From Methylotetracoccus oryzae (GTDB lineage Bacteria > Pseudomonadota > Gammaproteobacteria > Methylococcales > Methylococcaceae), in the NCBI RefSeq assembly GCF_006175985.1, contig NZ_SRSH01000011.1, positions 114,792-178,791 of the forward strand: 64,000 nucleotides of DNA, given 5' to 3'. Of this stretch, positions 19,273-28,142 are shown piece after piece. A program made the translations under genes and the position numbers. Each line of letters starts with the position of its first letter. The stretch's first letter is position 1. Below the pieces are notes generated by a model. That model saw only the letters and a program-made list of their open reading frames with translations. It searched no databases and was not told where the DNA came from.

Positions 19273-21228
19273 ATGGACAAAAAGCCAACCGACTCCTGGT
19301 GGGATGCCCTCGCCCGCCTCGCCAGCAAAGCCAAGGACCATGCCGCGCGCGAGGCCTCCCGACTCCGCGCCGACAGCCCTGCCGGCGGCGATCCGCCTGC
19401 TCCGCGGCGGAATCCCGTCATCGTCTACGTTCTGCTGGCTCTCACCCTGCTGTACCTGTTCCAGGGGATGCAGCAATTACGCGAGGAGGAAATCCCGTAC
19501 AGCGAATTCCTGCAACTCGTCGACGAAGGCAAGATCGAGCGTCTGACGGTCACCGACCAGCTCATCACGGGGCTGCGCCAACCGGAGGCCGGTGACTCCG
19601 AGCCGCAACCCTTCCTGACGGTACCGCTGTGGAACAACGAGTTGGCAGAGCAGTTGCGTCGGAAGGGGATCACCTACGATGTCCGCCACGGCGAGAACTG
19701 GCTGGGGAATTTTCTGTTCAACTGGGTCCTGCCCATCCTGTTCATCGTTATGATCTGGAACTGGATGGCGCGCCGCACGATGGGCGGGCGCGGACTGATG
19801 AGCTTCGGCCGTGATCGCTTCCGTATCCAGGCCGACACGACACCGAAGGCAACCTTTCGGGATGTAGCCGGAGCCGAGGAAGCCAAACAGGAACTCAAGG
19901 AAACCATCGAATTCCTGCGCGAGCCCGCCCGCATCCAGCGGCTGGGCGGACGGATGCCCAAGGGACTGCTGCTGGTCGGCCCGCCCGGGACCGGCAAGAC
20001 CTTGCTGGCGCGTGCGGTCGCCGGCGAAGCGGGCGTTCCGTTTTTCAATATTAGCGGCTCCGAGTTCATCGAACTTTTCGTCGGTGTGGGCGCTGCGCGC
20101 ACTCGAGACCTTTTCGAGCAGGCCCGGCAAAAGGCGCCCTGCATCATCTTCATCGACGAACTCGATGCAATCGGGCGTTCGCGCGGCGGACCCGCGATCA
20201 TGGGCGGACACGACGAGCGCGAGCAAACCCTCAACCAGTTGCTGACCGAGATGGACGGGTTTGACCCCTCGGTCGGGGTGGTCGTGATGGCCGCGACCAA
20301 CCGCCCGGAAATCCTCGACAAGGCGCTGCTGCGTTCCGGACGCTTCGACCGGCAAATCGTCGTGGACAAACCGGGGCTGGAAGACCGCCACGCGATCCTG
20401 AAACTGCACACGGCGACAATGACTCTCAGCGCCGACGTCGATCTGATGATCGTTGCCCAGCGCACGCCGGGACTGGTCGGCGCCGACCTGGCCAACATCG
20501 CGAACGAGGCCGCCATCATCGCGGTGCGCGATGATGCGCCGCATGTGGGCATGCGCCACTTCGAAGCTGCCATCGACCGAGTGCTGGCCGGGCCGGAGAA
20601 GAAAAGCCGCGTGCTCAACCCACGCGAGAAACGCCGCGTGGCGTATCACGAGTCCGGCCACGCGCTGGTCGCACTCCACGTGCCGACCGGCGAACCGGTG
20701 CACAAGGTCTCGATCATTCCGCGCGGCGCCGCCGCGCTCGGCTACACGCTGCAGCTTCCGGTCGAGGAGAAGTTTCTGTCCACCGCACAGGAACTGAAAG
20801 ACCAGATCGCGATTCTGCTCGGCGGACGAACGGCGGAGGAACTCGCACTTGGCGAAGTATCGAGCGGAGCGCAAAACGATCTCGAGAAAGCGTCCGAGAT
20901 CGCCCGCGTTATGATCTGTCAGCTCGGCATGAGCGCGGCACTCGGCCCCCTCACCTTCGGACGGCGCCAGAGGCTGGCCTACCTGGATGTCGAGGGTGCC
21001 GAGGAACGGAATTTCAGCGAGGAGACGGCCCGCGCGATCGATCGCGAAGCGAAAAGTCTGGTCGAGGAAGGCCAGGACCGGGCCCGCGCGATACTGACCG
21101 AACACCGCGCGACGCTGGACCGTGTCGCAGCGCTGTTACAGCAGAAGGAAGTTGTCAGTGGCGACGACATCCGGTCACTGTCGGAAGTCCCTGCCAAGTC
21201 CGAAAATGGCTGGCCGACTTCCACTTGA
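19273..21228 (+). CDS. ftsH: ATP-dependent zinc metalloprotease FtsH
   Basis: FtsH is a membrane-anchored AAA+ protease that degrades membrane and selected cytoplasmic proteins. The 651-residue protein has two N-terminal membrane segments (about 47-65 and 147-165) around a periplasmic domain. Walker A GPPGTGKT lies at 236-243, Walker [12 protein letters not shown] near 295, the second region of homology [20 protein letters not shown] near 340, and the zinc site HESGH at 459-463. The N-terminal 40 residues are unusually rich in charged residues and proline. The neighbourhood is not the usual rlmE (ftsJ)-ftsH-folP, so this is probably a second paralogue rather than the housekeeping copy. Confidence 0.95.
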   Translation: MDKKPTDSWWDALARLASKAKDHAAREASRLRADSPAGGDPPAPRRNPVIVYVLLALTLLYLFQGMQQLREEEIPYSEFLQLVDEGKIERLTVTDQLITGLRQPEAGDSEPQPFLTVPLWNNELAEQLRRKGITYDVRHGENWLGNFLFNWVLPILFIVMIWNWMARRTMGGRGLMSFGRDRFRIQADTTPKATFRDVAGAEEAKQELKETIEFLREPARIQRLGGRMPKGLLLVGPPGTGKTLLARAVAGEAGVPFFNISGSEFIELFVGVGAARTRDLFEQARQKAPCIIFIDELDAIGRSRGGPAIMGGHDEREQTLNQLLTEMDGFDPSVGVVVMAATNRPEILDKALLRSGRFDRQIVVDKPGLEDRHAILKLHTATMTLSADVDLMIVAQRTPGLVGADLANIANEAAIIAVRDDAPHVGMRHFEAAIDRVLAGPEKKSRVLNPREKRRVAYHESGHALVALHVPTGEPVHKVSIIPRGAAALGYTLQLPVEEKFLSTAQELKDQIAILLGGRTAEELALGEVSSGAQNDLEKASEIARVMICQLGMSAALGPLTFGRRQRLAYLDVEGAEERNFSEETARAIDREAKSLVEEGQDRARAILTEHRATLDRVAALLQQKEVVSGDDIRSLSEVPAKSENGWPTST

Positions 21229-21310
21229 TGGCCCAATGGACGCAATGCAGGGCGGCTCGCAAGCTGCCCCACCGGAGGCCCGACGAGGCCATAGCGATGG
21301 AGATGACATC

Positions 21311-22147
21311 ATGTTTCCCGAACCTGGCATCCTGAGCGACGATGAAGCCAGCGAGCTGCGTTGGGCATATGAGCAGCTGGAGCACCCCTCCCTGGCCGCG
21401 CGGCTCAGCAGCGTGATTGGCGTTCCCATCGAACGGATGCTCAAGTTGTTACCGCAGAGCTGGTATCGCGCGGTCGAGACCGGTGCTGAAGCAAGCATCT
21501 CGCGGGCCGCGCGGCTCGCCGTCTCGACGCTCGGGCAAAACCACACGACCTGGGCGGGTGACAAACGACACCGGGCGGCTGCCGCCATCGCTGGCGCGGC
21601 GGGCGGCTTGGCCGGACCGCTCGGACTGCTGGGTGAGTTACCCGTGATGACGCTGCTGATGCTGCGCTCGATTGCCGCCATCGCCCATCGCCACGGTGAG
21701 GATCTGGCGGATGAGGCGACGCACCTGGCCTGCGTCGAGGTCTTCGGCCTCGGCGCGCGATCCCGCGACGACGACGGCGCAGAGACCGGTTATTTCGGGC
21801 TGCGAGGAAGCCTGGCCTTCCACTTCGGAGGCACGCTATCGCATCAGGCCACGCCGGGCTCGCTGCCTGGCGGCGTCGAATTCCTGCGTGGCGTCGCCGC
21901 GCGTTTCGGCGTGGCTTTGTCCGACGTCCACGCGGCACGCATCGTACCGGTGGTCGGGGCGCTCAGCGGCGCGGCCCTCAACGTGATCTTCATGCAGCAT
22001 TTCCAGGACATCGCGCGAGGCCACTTCATCGTGCGCCGCCTGGAACGCAAATATGGCGCCCAGGCCATCCGTATCGCTTACGTCCGAGTCGGCGCCATAT
22101 CCGATCAGCAGAGCCGGAAGGAATACAGCCCGCTGGAGGGCTGGTAG
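21311..22147 (+). CDS. EcsC-family protein
   Basis: The product resembles the EcsC family, small proteins of unclear function found in many bacteria. From the ATG at 21311, which has GGAG eight bases upstream, it has 278 residues. Typical features are the glycine/alanine-rich hydrophobic centre AAAIAGAAGGLAGPLGLLGELP, the helix MTLLMLRSIAAIAHRHGEDL and the C-terminal segment ARIVPVVGALSGAALN. Earlier ATGs (21236) are possible but lack a ribosome-binding site. It follows ftsH by about 80 bases and may share its transcript. Confidence 0.78.
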   Translation: MFPEPGILSDDEASELRWAYEQLEHPSLAARLSSVIGVPIERMLKLLPQSWYRAVETGAEASISRAARLAVSTLGQNHTTWAGDKRHRAAAAIAGAAGGLAGPLGLLGELPVMTLLMLRSIAAIAHRHGEDLADEATHLACVEVFGLGARSRDDDGAETGYFGLRGSLAFHFGGTLSHQATPGSLPGGVEFLRGVAARFGVALSDVHAARIVPVVGALSGAALNVIFMQHFQDIARGHFIVRRLERKYGAQAIRIAYVRVGAISDQQSRKEYSPLEGW

Positions 22148-22148
22148 G

Positions 22149-22170
22149 CGGCAGGCGCGATGGCCTGCCG
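22149..22170 (+). terminator. Possible weak terminator after the ftsH unit
   Basis: A perfect 8-base stem CGGCAGGC / GCCTGCCG with a 6-base loop starts just after the EcsC-family stop codon. There is no T-run, so function as a terminator is uncertain; the location at the end of a unit is the main support. Confidence 0.35.
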
Positions 22171-22419
22171 AGCCAGGGAGCAGGGAGCGGCCCCAAGCTG
22201 GGTCGGCGGGAGTGACGGGATGGCAGCCTCTGCGCGACCAGCCCGCCGCAGCGCGGCACTGCAATCAGAGCAACGCCTTATCCCTCGGTCGGGAAATGCC
22301 TTCCGTCTCTGCTCTCGCGGGAATCACTGCAGCGCGGGACCAGCGCTCGCCGGGACCTGACAGGACCGCCGGCTGAACGAAGACTTCGTACCCCCTAACG
22401 GCAAGGTTCCACGCGTAGG

Positions 22420-23256
22420 TCAGGCGCGATTCTGCTTCGGTGACATTTCTTCGAACAGGCCGTCGGGCTCGGTGCAGAAAGGAACCGCGGGGTCGTATAC
22501 CGGCTCCGGCAGTTGCTCCCAGTTGGATTCCCAGTCGAAGCGGGGCAAGCGGTTGAAAGCCTGGCGGATGCCTTCCGCCCAGTTTTTCTGCATCGCCGTA
22601 TAGAACTGGGAAGTCATCTCGAGGTTCAGATAGTGGCTGACATGAAAACTGTCACGCCGGTAAATCGCCAACTCGACCGGTGGCCCCACCGATATATTGC
22701 TGCGCATGGTTGAGTCGAGCGACACCAGCGCACAGCGGGCCGCGTCTTCCAGCGAGGTCGTGGCCGAGATCATGCGGTCCAGAATCGGCTTACCGTACTT
22801 CGTTTCGCCGATTTGCAGGTAGGGCGTATTCGGCGCGACCGTGATGTAGTTGCCCTGCGGATAGATCAGCAGAATCTCCGGATCCTTGCCCTTGATCTGC
22901 CCGCCGAGGATGAAGCTCGCCTCCCCGGAAAACCCGCAGCGCTGCATGGCCGAAAGATGCTGCTCCTGCACCTTCACGCTGATGCCGCCGATGTAGCTGG
23001 CAACGTCGAAGATGTAGTCCATCGTGTGCAGGTTGGCGGCGGCCCCGGGATCATCGAGATCGCGGCGGATCTGATTCAACACAGCCTGGGTGGTCGCAAG
23101 GCTGCCAGCGGCGAGCAACACCAGCAAACGGTCGCCGTTCAATTCGAACCGGTGCATCTTGCTGTAGACACTGGCGTAATCCACGCCGGCATGGGTTCGC
23201 GAATCGGTCGCAAAGATCAGGCCGTCATCGACCTTGATAGCCAAGCAGTAAGTCAT
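22420..23256 (-). CDS. Anbu-type proteasome-related peptidase
   Basis: Anbu proteins are Ntn-hydrolases related to HslV and proteasome beta subunits. The 278-residue product starts MTYCLAIKVDDGLIFATDSRTHAG; after removal of Met, Thr2 would be the nucleophile. SLATTQAVLNQIRRDL and the GKPILDRMISATTSLEDAARCALVSLDST segment are typical of this group. In many bacteria Anbu is encoded with an ATP-grasp protein, an alpha-E protein and a transglutaminase; none is adjacent here. No unfoldase gene is adjacent either. The substrate is unknown. Confidence 0.85.
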   Translation of the reverse strand: MTYCLAIKVDDGLIFATDSRTHAGVDYASVYSKMHRFELNGDRLLVLLAAGSLATTQAVLNQIRRDLDDPGAAANLHTMDYIFDVASYIGGISVKVQEQHLSAMQRCGFSGEASFILGGQIKGKDPEILLIYPQGNYITVAPNTPYLQIGETKYGKPILDRMISATTSLEDAARCALVSLDSTMRSNISVGPPVELAIYRRDSFHVSHYLNLEMTSQFYTAMQKNWAEGIRQAFNRLPRFDWESNWEQLPEPVYDPAVPFCTEPDGLFEEMSPKQNRA

Positions 23257-23606
23257 GGTTTGTCAGTCAGCTAAACAGTGGTGATGTTGCCGCCGACCTT
23301 CCCTGGACTAGGTCCTGTCGCCACCCGACTCGGCGCAGCGGCACCGGAACTCGCGTGGCAAATGCCTGATGCGGCTCTAGTTTGTCTGTGGAGCGTGAGG
23401 CAGCCGGCGCGGCCTGACCCATGTCCCGCCAGCGCTCTCCGGAATCGCCACCCGGTGTCGGCCCAGTTCCGACAGGGTCGCGGGAGAAAGCTGCATTAGT
23501 TAGATCTTAACATTACTTTCGCGCTCGCTCGGCACAATCACACTGCCCCGGCTGCTCGGCGTCCGTGCGCGGCATCTCGATAAGCCGGCCCGCGGAACGC
23601 TCCGAC
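23257..23606. other. 350-base intergenic region with no recognised gene
   Basis: This stretch lies between the Anbu gene start and the 3' end of the lipid-transport operon; both read on the minus strand, so it must carry the Anbu promoter. An AT-richer patch at 23498-23520 contains a TAAGAT-type -10 candidate on the minus strand. No convincing coding sequence or hairpin was found. Confidence 0.4.
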
Positions 23607-24266
23607 TCATTCATGGCCGCCGTATGGGACTGCTGCCAGGGTGCCGCGGCGAATCGCATCGGCGCATTCCCGGCTTAGCGCATCGACGGTGCGACTCAGG
23701 GCTGCAACACCCGATGCCGGGACGTTGGGCTCGGCCTGCGCGTACAACCGCGACTTGCGGGACAGCACGAGCCCCTCCTTGCGGTAAAGGTCCCAACGGA
23801 CGTCCAGCAGCGCCCGCCCGTCTTCGCTCAGATGGAATTCGTTGACGCGCAAGCTTAGCTTGAAGTCGACCGACTCGGTCCGGGCCCAGGGATGCACCAA
23901 AAACCGCTCGGCCGGCAACTTGGCCGCCAGATCTTCGGCCAACACCCGGGCAAAGTTCTCCCGCAGATTGTCAGCCCAGCGCTCACTATCGCTTAGACGC
24001 AATTCCCCGTCGGGCAGGGCCACGACCATCTGCGGGCGGTCGAGATAGCGGGGAAAGCGGATCGGACCCACGCCTACGACGGGCCCGACGGTCTCGGCCG
24101 GAACTGCCGCCGGGTCCGGCTGGGCCGTCGCCTGCAGCAGGTAGTAGGACGGAGGCGGCGTCCGGCTGGCGCAGGCAGCCATCAGGGCGGCGGCGCACAT
24201 CAACGCGAGGCGGCAAATACGTAAGGTCACCATCGGGGTCTCCGGCCGTCCCATTTCGCTCGTCAC
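23607..24266 (-). CDS. PqiC-like outer membrane lipoprotein
   Basis: The product is a lipoprotein of the PqiC/YmbA (ABC-type transport auxiliary) family. The signal peptide ends LMAAC, giving a lipidated Cys. The mature part has PSYYLLQA, VGVGPIRFPRYLDRPQMV and the later ENFARVLAEDLAAKL typical of the group. A GTG at 24266 overlaps the upstream stop (GTGA); an internal ATG at 24233 gives a more ordinary signal peptide and is an equally good start. It would be the periplasmic, outer-membrane end of the MCE transporter encoded just upstream. Confidence 0.85.
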   Translation of the reverse strand: MTSEMGRPETPMVTLRICRLALMCAAALMAACASRTPPPSYYLLQATAQPDPAAVPAETVGPVVGVGPIRFPRYLDRPQMVVALPDGELRLSDSERWADNLRENFARVLAEDLAAKLPAERFLVHPWARTESVDFKLSLRVNEFHLSEDGRALLDVRWDLYRKEGLVLSRKSRLYAQAEPNVPASGVAALSRTVDALSRECADAIRRGTLAAVPYGGHE

Positions 24267-25282
24267 TGTTTTCCGAACAGCAGCGAATCGGGTTTGCGTT
24301 CGAGCGCGTCGGCCAGATCCCGCACGGCCCTCGCCGTTTCCCGCAATTCCACGATCGCCTGATCGAGATTGGAGTCCGGTGCCGTGAAATCCTCTGCCGC
24401 ATGCAACGTGCCCTGCAGCTTCTTCATGGTCGCGGTCGCCGTCTCAAGGGTGTGCTGGCTCGCGACCAGCGCAGCATCGGTGCGCTTGACCAGCGGTTTC
24501 AGTTCTTCCCGCAGATCCTGCACCAAGCCCCGCATTTCGGTGCTCGTCCGACGTGCATCCGAGGCCAGAGGACCGACCTGATGGTTCAGGTTGGCCAGCA
24601 GCGCATGCGCATCCCGCAGTGCCAACGCGAGATCCTTGCGCGCCGCTTCCAGATCGTCGGAGGAGACGAACACCCGGATGCGTTCCAGCGTGACCGTCAC
24701 GTCCCCGAGAATCTTGTCGAAGGGAATCCGCCGAAACTGACGCATCACTTCGTCCAGCGTGTTGCGCAGTTCATCCCCGCGGGCCGGCACACTGGGGATT
24801 TCGAGGTAGCCCTGGTAGTCGTGACCGACCAGATGCAGCGGCTCGCCTGGATAGAAGCTCAGTTCGACATAGAGTCGCCCGGTCAGGAAACTCTGCGGTT
24901 CCAGCCGCGCCCGCAGGCCGGCATCGATCAGTTTCTGCAGGTTCTCCTTCCGCTTCTGCAGCGTGAAGGCCGGTCGAAACTCCCGCCCCTGCTCATCGCG
25001 CAGGGTTTCCAGATCGAGCTCCAGCACGACGGGCTTCAACACCGCGTTGTGGTCGCGGTCGAACATGATGTCGATATCCTTGACGCTGCCGACCTGAACC
25101 CCCTGAATCGAAACGGGCGCGCCGATCATCAAGCCGTTCAGCGAGGAATCGAAATAGACCACATAGCTGACTTTCGTCCTGAAGAACTTGCCGCCGCCGA
25201 ACAGCAGGATGCCACCCACCAACAGGGCCAGGCCACTGAGCACGAACGCGCCGATCAGGCTGGGGCTGACGGGGCGGCTCAT
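24263..25282 (-). CDS. MlaD/MCE-domain substrate-binding protein
   Basis: This 339-residue protein has one N-terminal membrane helix (about residues 8-28) and an MCE domain beginning YVVYFDSSLNGLMIGAPVSIQGVQVGSV. A long helical C-terminal part (about 190-330) is predicted to be coiled; such regions form tunnels or needles across the periplasm. It replaces the separate periplasmic carrier of the Mla system. Its ATG overlaps the ATPase stop and its stop overlaps the lipoprotein start, so the four genes are one translationally coupled unit. Phospholipid or other lipid transport between membranes is inferred from the family. Confidence 0.9.
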   Translation of the reverse strand: MSRPVSPSLIGAFVLSGLALLVGGILLFGGGKFFRTKVSYVVYFDSSLNGLMIGAPVSIQGVQVGSVKDIDIMFDRDHNAVLKPVVLELDLETLRDEQGREFRPAFTLQKRKENLQKLIDAGLRARLEPQSFLTGRLYVELSFYPGEPLHLVGHDYQGYLEIPSVPARGDELRNTLDEVMRQFRRIPFDKILGDVTVTLERIRVFVSSDDLEAARKDLALALRDAHALLANLNHQVGPLASDARRTSTEMRGLVQDLREELKPLVKRTDAALVASQHTLETATATMKKLQGTLHAAEDFTAPDSNLDQAIVELRETARAVRDLADALERKPDSLLFGKQ

Positions 25283-26094
25283 ACCCTGCCCTCGTCCGCT
25301 CTGTCCGGGCCGCGATCGCCCCGGTAGTGCCGGCCACGCGTCAGGAATTCGCGCACGCGCACGTCCGTGGAATCGGCCAGCAAATCCCTGGGATTCCCTG
25401 TTGCGATGATGGTCTGGCTCTCGGCATCCAGAAAAATGGAATTGTCGGCAATGGCAAAGATACTCGCGAGTTCGTGCGTCACCACGACGATTGTGGCCCC
25501 CAGATTGTCGCGGAGGCTCAGGATGAGGTCATCCAGCCTTTTGGCGCTGAGCGGATCCAGGCCGGCTGAGGGCTCGTCGAAAAAGAGGATGTCGGGATCG
25601 AGGGCCATCGCCCGGGCCAGTCCCGCCCGCTTTTGCATGCCGCCGCTAAGCTCGGCCGGGTAATACTCTTCGAAACCGGCCAGTCCCACCAGCGCCAGCT
25701 TGAGGCGCGCGATGGCCTCGATCTCGCCGGGGGGCAGGTCCGTGAACTGGCCCAGAGGCAGGGCGACATTCTCGACCAGGGTCATCGAGCTCCACAGGGC
25801 ACCGCTCTGAAACAACACGCCGGTTTTCCTCAGGATCGCGGCCCGCTCCGACGGCGGCGACTCCCACAGGCTGCGCGCAGCGTAAAAGACCGCTCCTTTG
25901 GCCGGCTGCTGCAAGCCCAGCAGATGGCGCAGCAGCGTGCTCTTGCCGCACCCACTACCGCCCATCACGACGAAGATCTCCCCGCGCCGGACGGCAAAGT
26001 TCAGATCCCTCTGGATCACGCGATCGGCAAAGGCCATCGTCAGATCTCTGACGGCGATGTAGGCGGTCTCGCCGAGATCGGGATTGGGCTGCAT
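25279..26094 (-). CDS. MlaF-like ABC transporter ATPase
   Basis: This 271-residue cytoplasmic ATPase drives the MCE transporter. It has Walker A VMGGSGCGKSTLLRHLLGL near residue 45, the signature LSGGMQKRAGLARAMALDP, Walker B ILFFDEPSAGLDPLS, and the switch VVVTHEL. The start at the ATG at 26094 overlaps the permease stop by one base (TGATG). The same frame stays open for about 480 codons further upstream, but that stretch overlaps the permease gene and has no protein-like features, so it is not coding. Confidence 0.92.
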   Translation of the reverse strand: MQPNPDLGETAYIAVRDLTMAFADRVIQRDLNFAVRRGEIFVVMGGSGCGKSTLLRHLLGLQQPAKGAVFYAARSLWESPPSERAAILRKTGVLFQSGALWSSMTLVENVALPLGQFTDLPPGEIEAIARLKLALVGLAGFEEYYPAELSGGMQKRAGLARAMALDPDILFFDEPSAGLDPLSAKRLDDLILSLRDNLGATIVVVTHELASIFAIADNSIFLDAESQTIIATGNPRDLLADSTDVRVREFLTRGRHYRGDRGPDRADEGRV

Positions 26095-27272
26095 CACAGG
26101 CGCAGACGATTGAACACAAGGGTCAGCACCGAATCTGCGACCACGATGAACACGATGCTCGTCACGACGGCGGAGGTCGCGGCATCGCCGACCGCAGACG
26201 CGCTGCGCCCGCATTGCATGCCCCGCAGGCATCCGGCAGTACCGACGAGTACGCCGAACACGAGCCCCTTGAACAGTCCGATCAGAAAATGGCGCATCTG
26301 GACGACCCGGAGGGTCTCGGTGATGTATTCGGACACGGAGATATCGAAAAAGGCCACCGCGACGATCGCACCGCCGATAATGCCCATCAGCATCGCATAC
26401 AGGCACAGGATCGGCATCATCGAGATCAGCGCGAGCAGGCGCGGCACCACCAAAAAATCGAAGGTCGATATGCCCATCGCCTTGAAGGCGTCGATCTCCT
26501 GATTGACGTTCATGGTGCCCAACTGAGCCGCGAAGGCGGCCCCGGACCGACCCGAAACGATCACCGCGGTCATCAGGGCGCCCATTTCGCGGGTCATGCC
26601 CAGTCCGACCAGGTCCGCGATGTAGACCTGGGCACCGAACATCTGCAGCTGCACCGCACCGACGAATGCCAGGATCAGACCGACCAAAAGGCTGATCAAC
26701 GACACGATTGGCAGTGCCATCGCGCCGCAATCCTGCATCAGACGCAGCAGGTCGACCCGACGAAACCGAGCCTTGCCGACAACGACGCTCCCCATGCTGA
26801 GGGTCGCCTCGCCGACGAAGGCCAGGAGGTCCCGGAAATCCTGCACCAGCCACTGGCTCCAACGCCCCACCGCGGCAAGCCAACTCGGATCGTCCGGTTC
26901 CCGGCCTGTGTCCATGCGCTCGGGAACGGCGTGGGCGAGCTGCAACAAACTGCATACCCCGCGTGGCAACTGCGCTGTATCCACCGTGATCCCGCGTGAC
27001 TCGGCGAGATCCGCCAGTCCCATCAACTGGGTCAGAAAGCGGCTGTCCCAGGCGCTGAGCCGCGGAGCCGCCAGCACGAGGATCTGGGGCGTCTTGTCGC
27101 TCAGGGCGGCATGCACGGGTGTCAGATCCGGCAAGGCCGACCCGATCCGCCAGTCCCCGCCGAAAGACACCGCGAGACGGCCCGACGCGTCGCGGCGCAC
27201 GTCTACGAAAGGCGCGTGCGCAGCCGACTCCGCTGGGAACCCGGGTTGCTGTCCGTCGTTCGGGGAAGCCAT
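26094..27272 (-). CDS. STAS-MlaE fusion permease
   Basis: The C-terminal 250 residues form an MlaE-type permease with five to six helices, including GLGMTREMGALMTAVIVSGRSGAAFAAQLGTM and VPRLLALISMMPILCLYAML. The N-terminal 130 residues look like a STAS domain (for example ALSDKTPQILVLAAPRLSAWD followed by LMGLADLAESRGI), a module that is a separate protein, MlaB, in E. coli. At 392 residues it is longer than plain MlaE for that reason. It is first in its operon, followed by the ATPase, MlaD-like protein and lipoprotein. Confidence 0.9.
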   Translation of the reverse strand: MASPNDGQQPGFPAESAAHAPFVDVRRDASGRLAVSFGGDWRIGSALPDLTPVHAALSDKTPQILVLAAPRLSAWDSRFLTQLMGLADLAESRGITVDTAQLPRGVCSLLQLAHAVPERMDTGREPDDPSWLAAVGRWSQWLVQDFRDLLAFVGEATLSMGSVVVGKARFRRVDLLRLMQDCGAMALPIVSLISLLVGLILAFVGAVQLQMFGAQVYIADLVGLGMTREMGALMTAVIVSGRSGAAFAAQLGTMNVNQEIDAFKAMGISTFDFLVVPRLLALISMMPILCLYAMLMGIIGGAIVAVAFFDISVSEYITETLRVVQMRHFLIGLFKGLVFGVLVGTAGCLRGMQCGRSASAVGDAATSAVVTSIVFIVVADSVLTLVFNRLRL

Positions 27273-27671
27273 CGTGGTACCGTAGGCGTAAGAGACGATT
27301 GAGCCGGCGGGAGAGTCTTCCGCGGCGCGGGAGAAGCCTCGATTTCAGTCGTTGGCGGCGACATCGCCAGACAACCCCGCCGTCTGCACGCCGGTGGTCG
27401 GTGCTCATTTCGGCGCCCACCACGCCGTATAGCCGCCCGCGATTCTGCCAAACGAGACCTGGATTGTCCAAAGCGGTAGGCCCATGGCGAGAATCCGTGT
27501 CGCCCTGACGGGGCCGTCCTGAACGCAGGTGCCCGGCGCTCAACCCGCAAGCGGCGTGTCTGACGTAAATAACCGGACATACGATCCCAGGTCTTTGTAA
27601 TTACTACCCATCACAGCCTGCCGATGGGCCCCGACCGTGCTTTGCGCTCCGCGACATACCTCCAGGCAGGT
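27273..27671. other. 400-base divergent intergenic region
   Basis: This lies between the divergent lipid-transport and PKS units. It has no convincing gene. The part from 27570 to 27660 is less GC-rich and probably holds upstream promoter elements for the leader RNA that starts after the TATAAT at 27672. Confidence 0.4.
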
Positions 27672-27677
27672 TATAAT
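27672..27677 (+). promoter_or_regulatory. TATAAT -10 element upstream of the PKS leader
   Basis: A perfect TATAAT lies about 470 bases before the synthase start. No good -35 hexamer stands 16-18 bases upstream; TTGCGC at 27643 is too far (23 bases). Transcription would begin near 27684, at the base of a predicted closing helix. Confidence 0.5.
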
Positions 27678-27683
27678 CCTGCT

Positions 27684-27802
27684 CCGTTGAGGAAGCGGTA
27701 ACCGCTCCGGACCCTCGTGGTACCCCTATGCTGCCACGGAGGCAGCGCCGTATGCGGGGAAAGTCCAGACCTCTCGTAAGAGCTACACGATGACTCAACC
27801 GG
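27684..27802 (+). ncRNA. Predicted structured RNA at the start of the PKS leader
   Basis: About 118 bases can fold compactly by eye. GTTGAG (27686-27691) pairs with CTCAAC (27794-27799) and closes the fold. Inside are hairpin AGCGG/CCGCT (27694-27706), GGAC/GTCC (27709-27712 with 27763-27766), CCCC/GGGG (27723-27726 with 27756-27759), GCTGCC/GGCAGC (27730-27746) and CTCT/AGAG with a CGTA loop (27771-27782). TCGTG (27715-27719) could also pair with CACGA (27786-27790) as a pseudoknot. It starts right after a TATAAT. The segment 27747-27764 resembles the 5' strand of a group II intron domain V, but the matching 3' strand is absent. It could be a riboswitch-like leader or an independent small RNA; no known family fits. 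Confidence 0.4.
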
Positions 27803-28142
27803 ATCAGGCGCGTAAAGCACACGCTGCAAGCCGCGCTTCCGCAGACACGGACGCAAGGCCAGTTGACTCCGCTCGAGCCTGCTCGACCGCCCCTAACCAT
27901 TCGCTCCCGGAGGTGACCATCTCGAAGGAGAGGTGCCGCCGCATTCATGCTTGGAACAGCACCGTGAACCGGGGTGACGATTGCATCCTAGCGACTTTTT
28001 GAGACAGCATGCCTGACCGGTTTGACGCCATAGATCGACTGCCGTTGTCGAGCGGGAAGCCCCTCCGGACCGTCAGCGCCCGGCTCGCTGACGCCGCAAA
28101 GTCGGAGAGATCCAAGCCGCACGCCAGGCCGAGGGGGGTCAA
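27803..28142 (+). other. Remainder of the long PKS leader
   Basis: Some 340 bases separate the predicted fold from the synthase start. No convincing reading frame is present, though there are several short purine-rich segments (for example near 27907 and 27928). The final bases are a strong ribosome-binding site, GAGGGGGG, four bases before the ATG at 28143. A short stretch CGACTTTTTGAG near 27991 is a T-run but is not preceded by a clear hairpin. Confidence 0.4.

Noticed and set aside
19477..21105. A 542-codon open frame antisense to ftsH
   Set aside because: The sense frame has every FtsH motif; the antisense product has no family features.
26095..27543. A frame upstream of the MlaF-like ATPase that would make a 754-residue protein
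   Set aside because: It overlaps the STAS-MlaE gene in another frame, is extremely rich in Arg and Gly and has no domain; only the 271 residues from the ATG at 26094 are real.
27750..27770. RNase P RNA-like segment (GGGGAAAGTCC) in the PKS leader
   Set aside because: The partner region near the 3' end of RNase P RNA (AGAA..CCGGCTTA) and the other conserved helices are missing within the next 400 bases.
27747..27780. Group II intron domain V
   Set aside because: Only the 5' strand and loop resemble domain V; the complementary 3' strand, domain VI and an intron-encoded protein are all absent.
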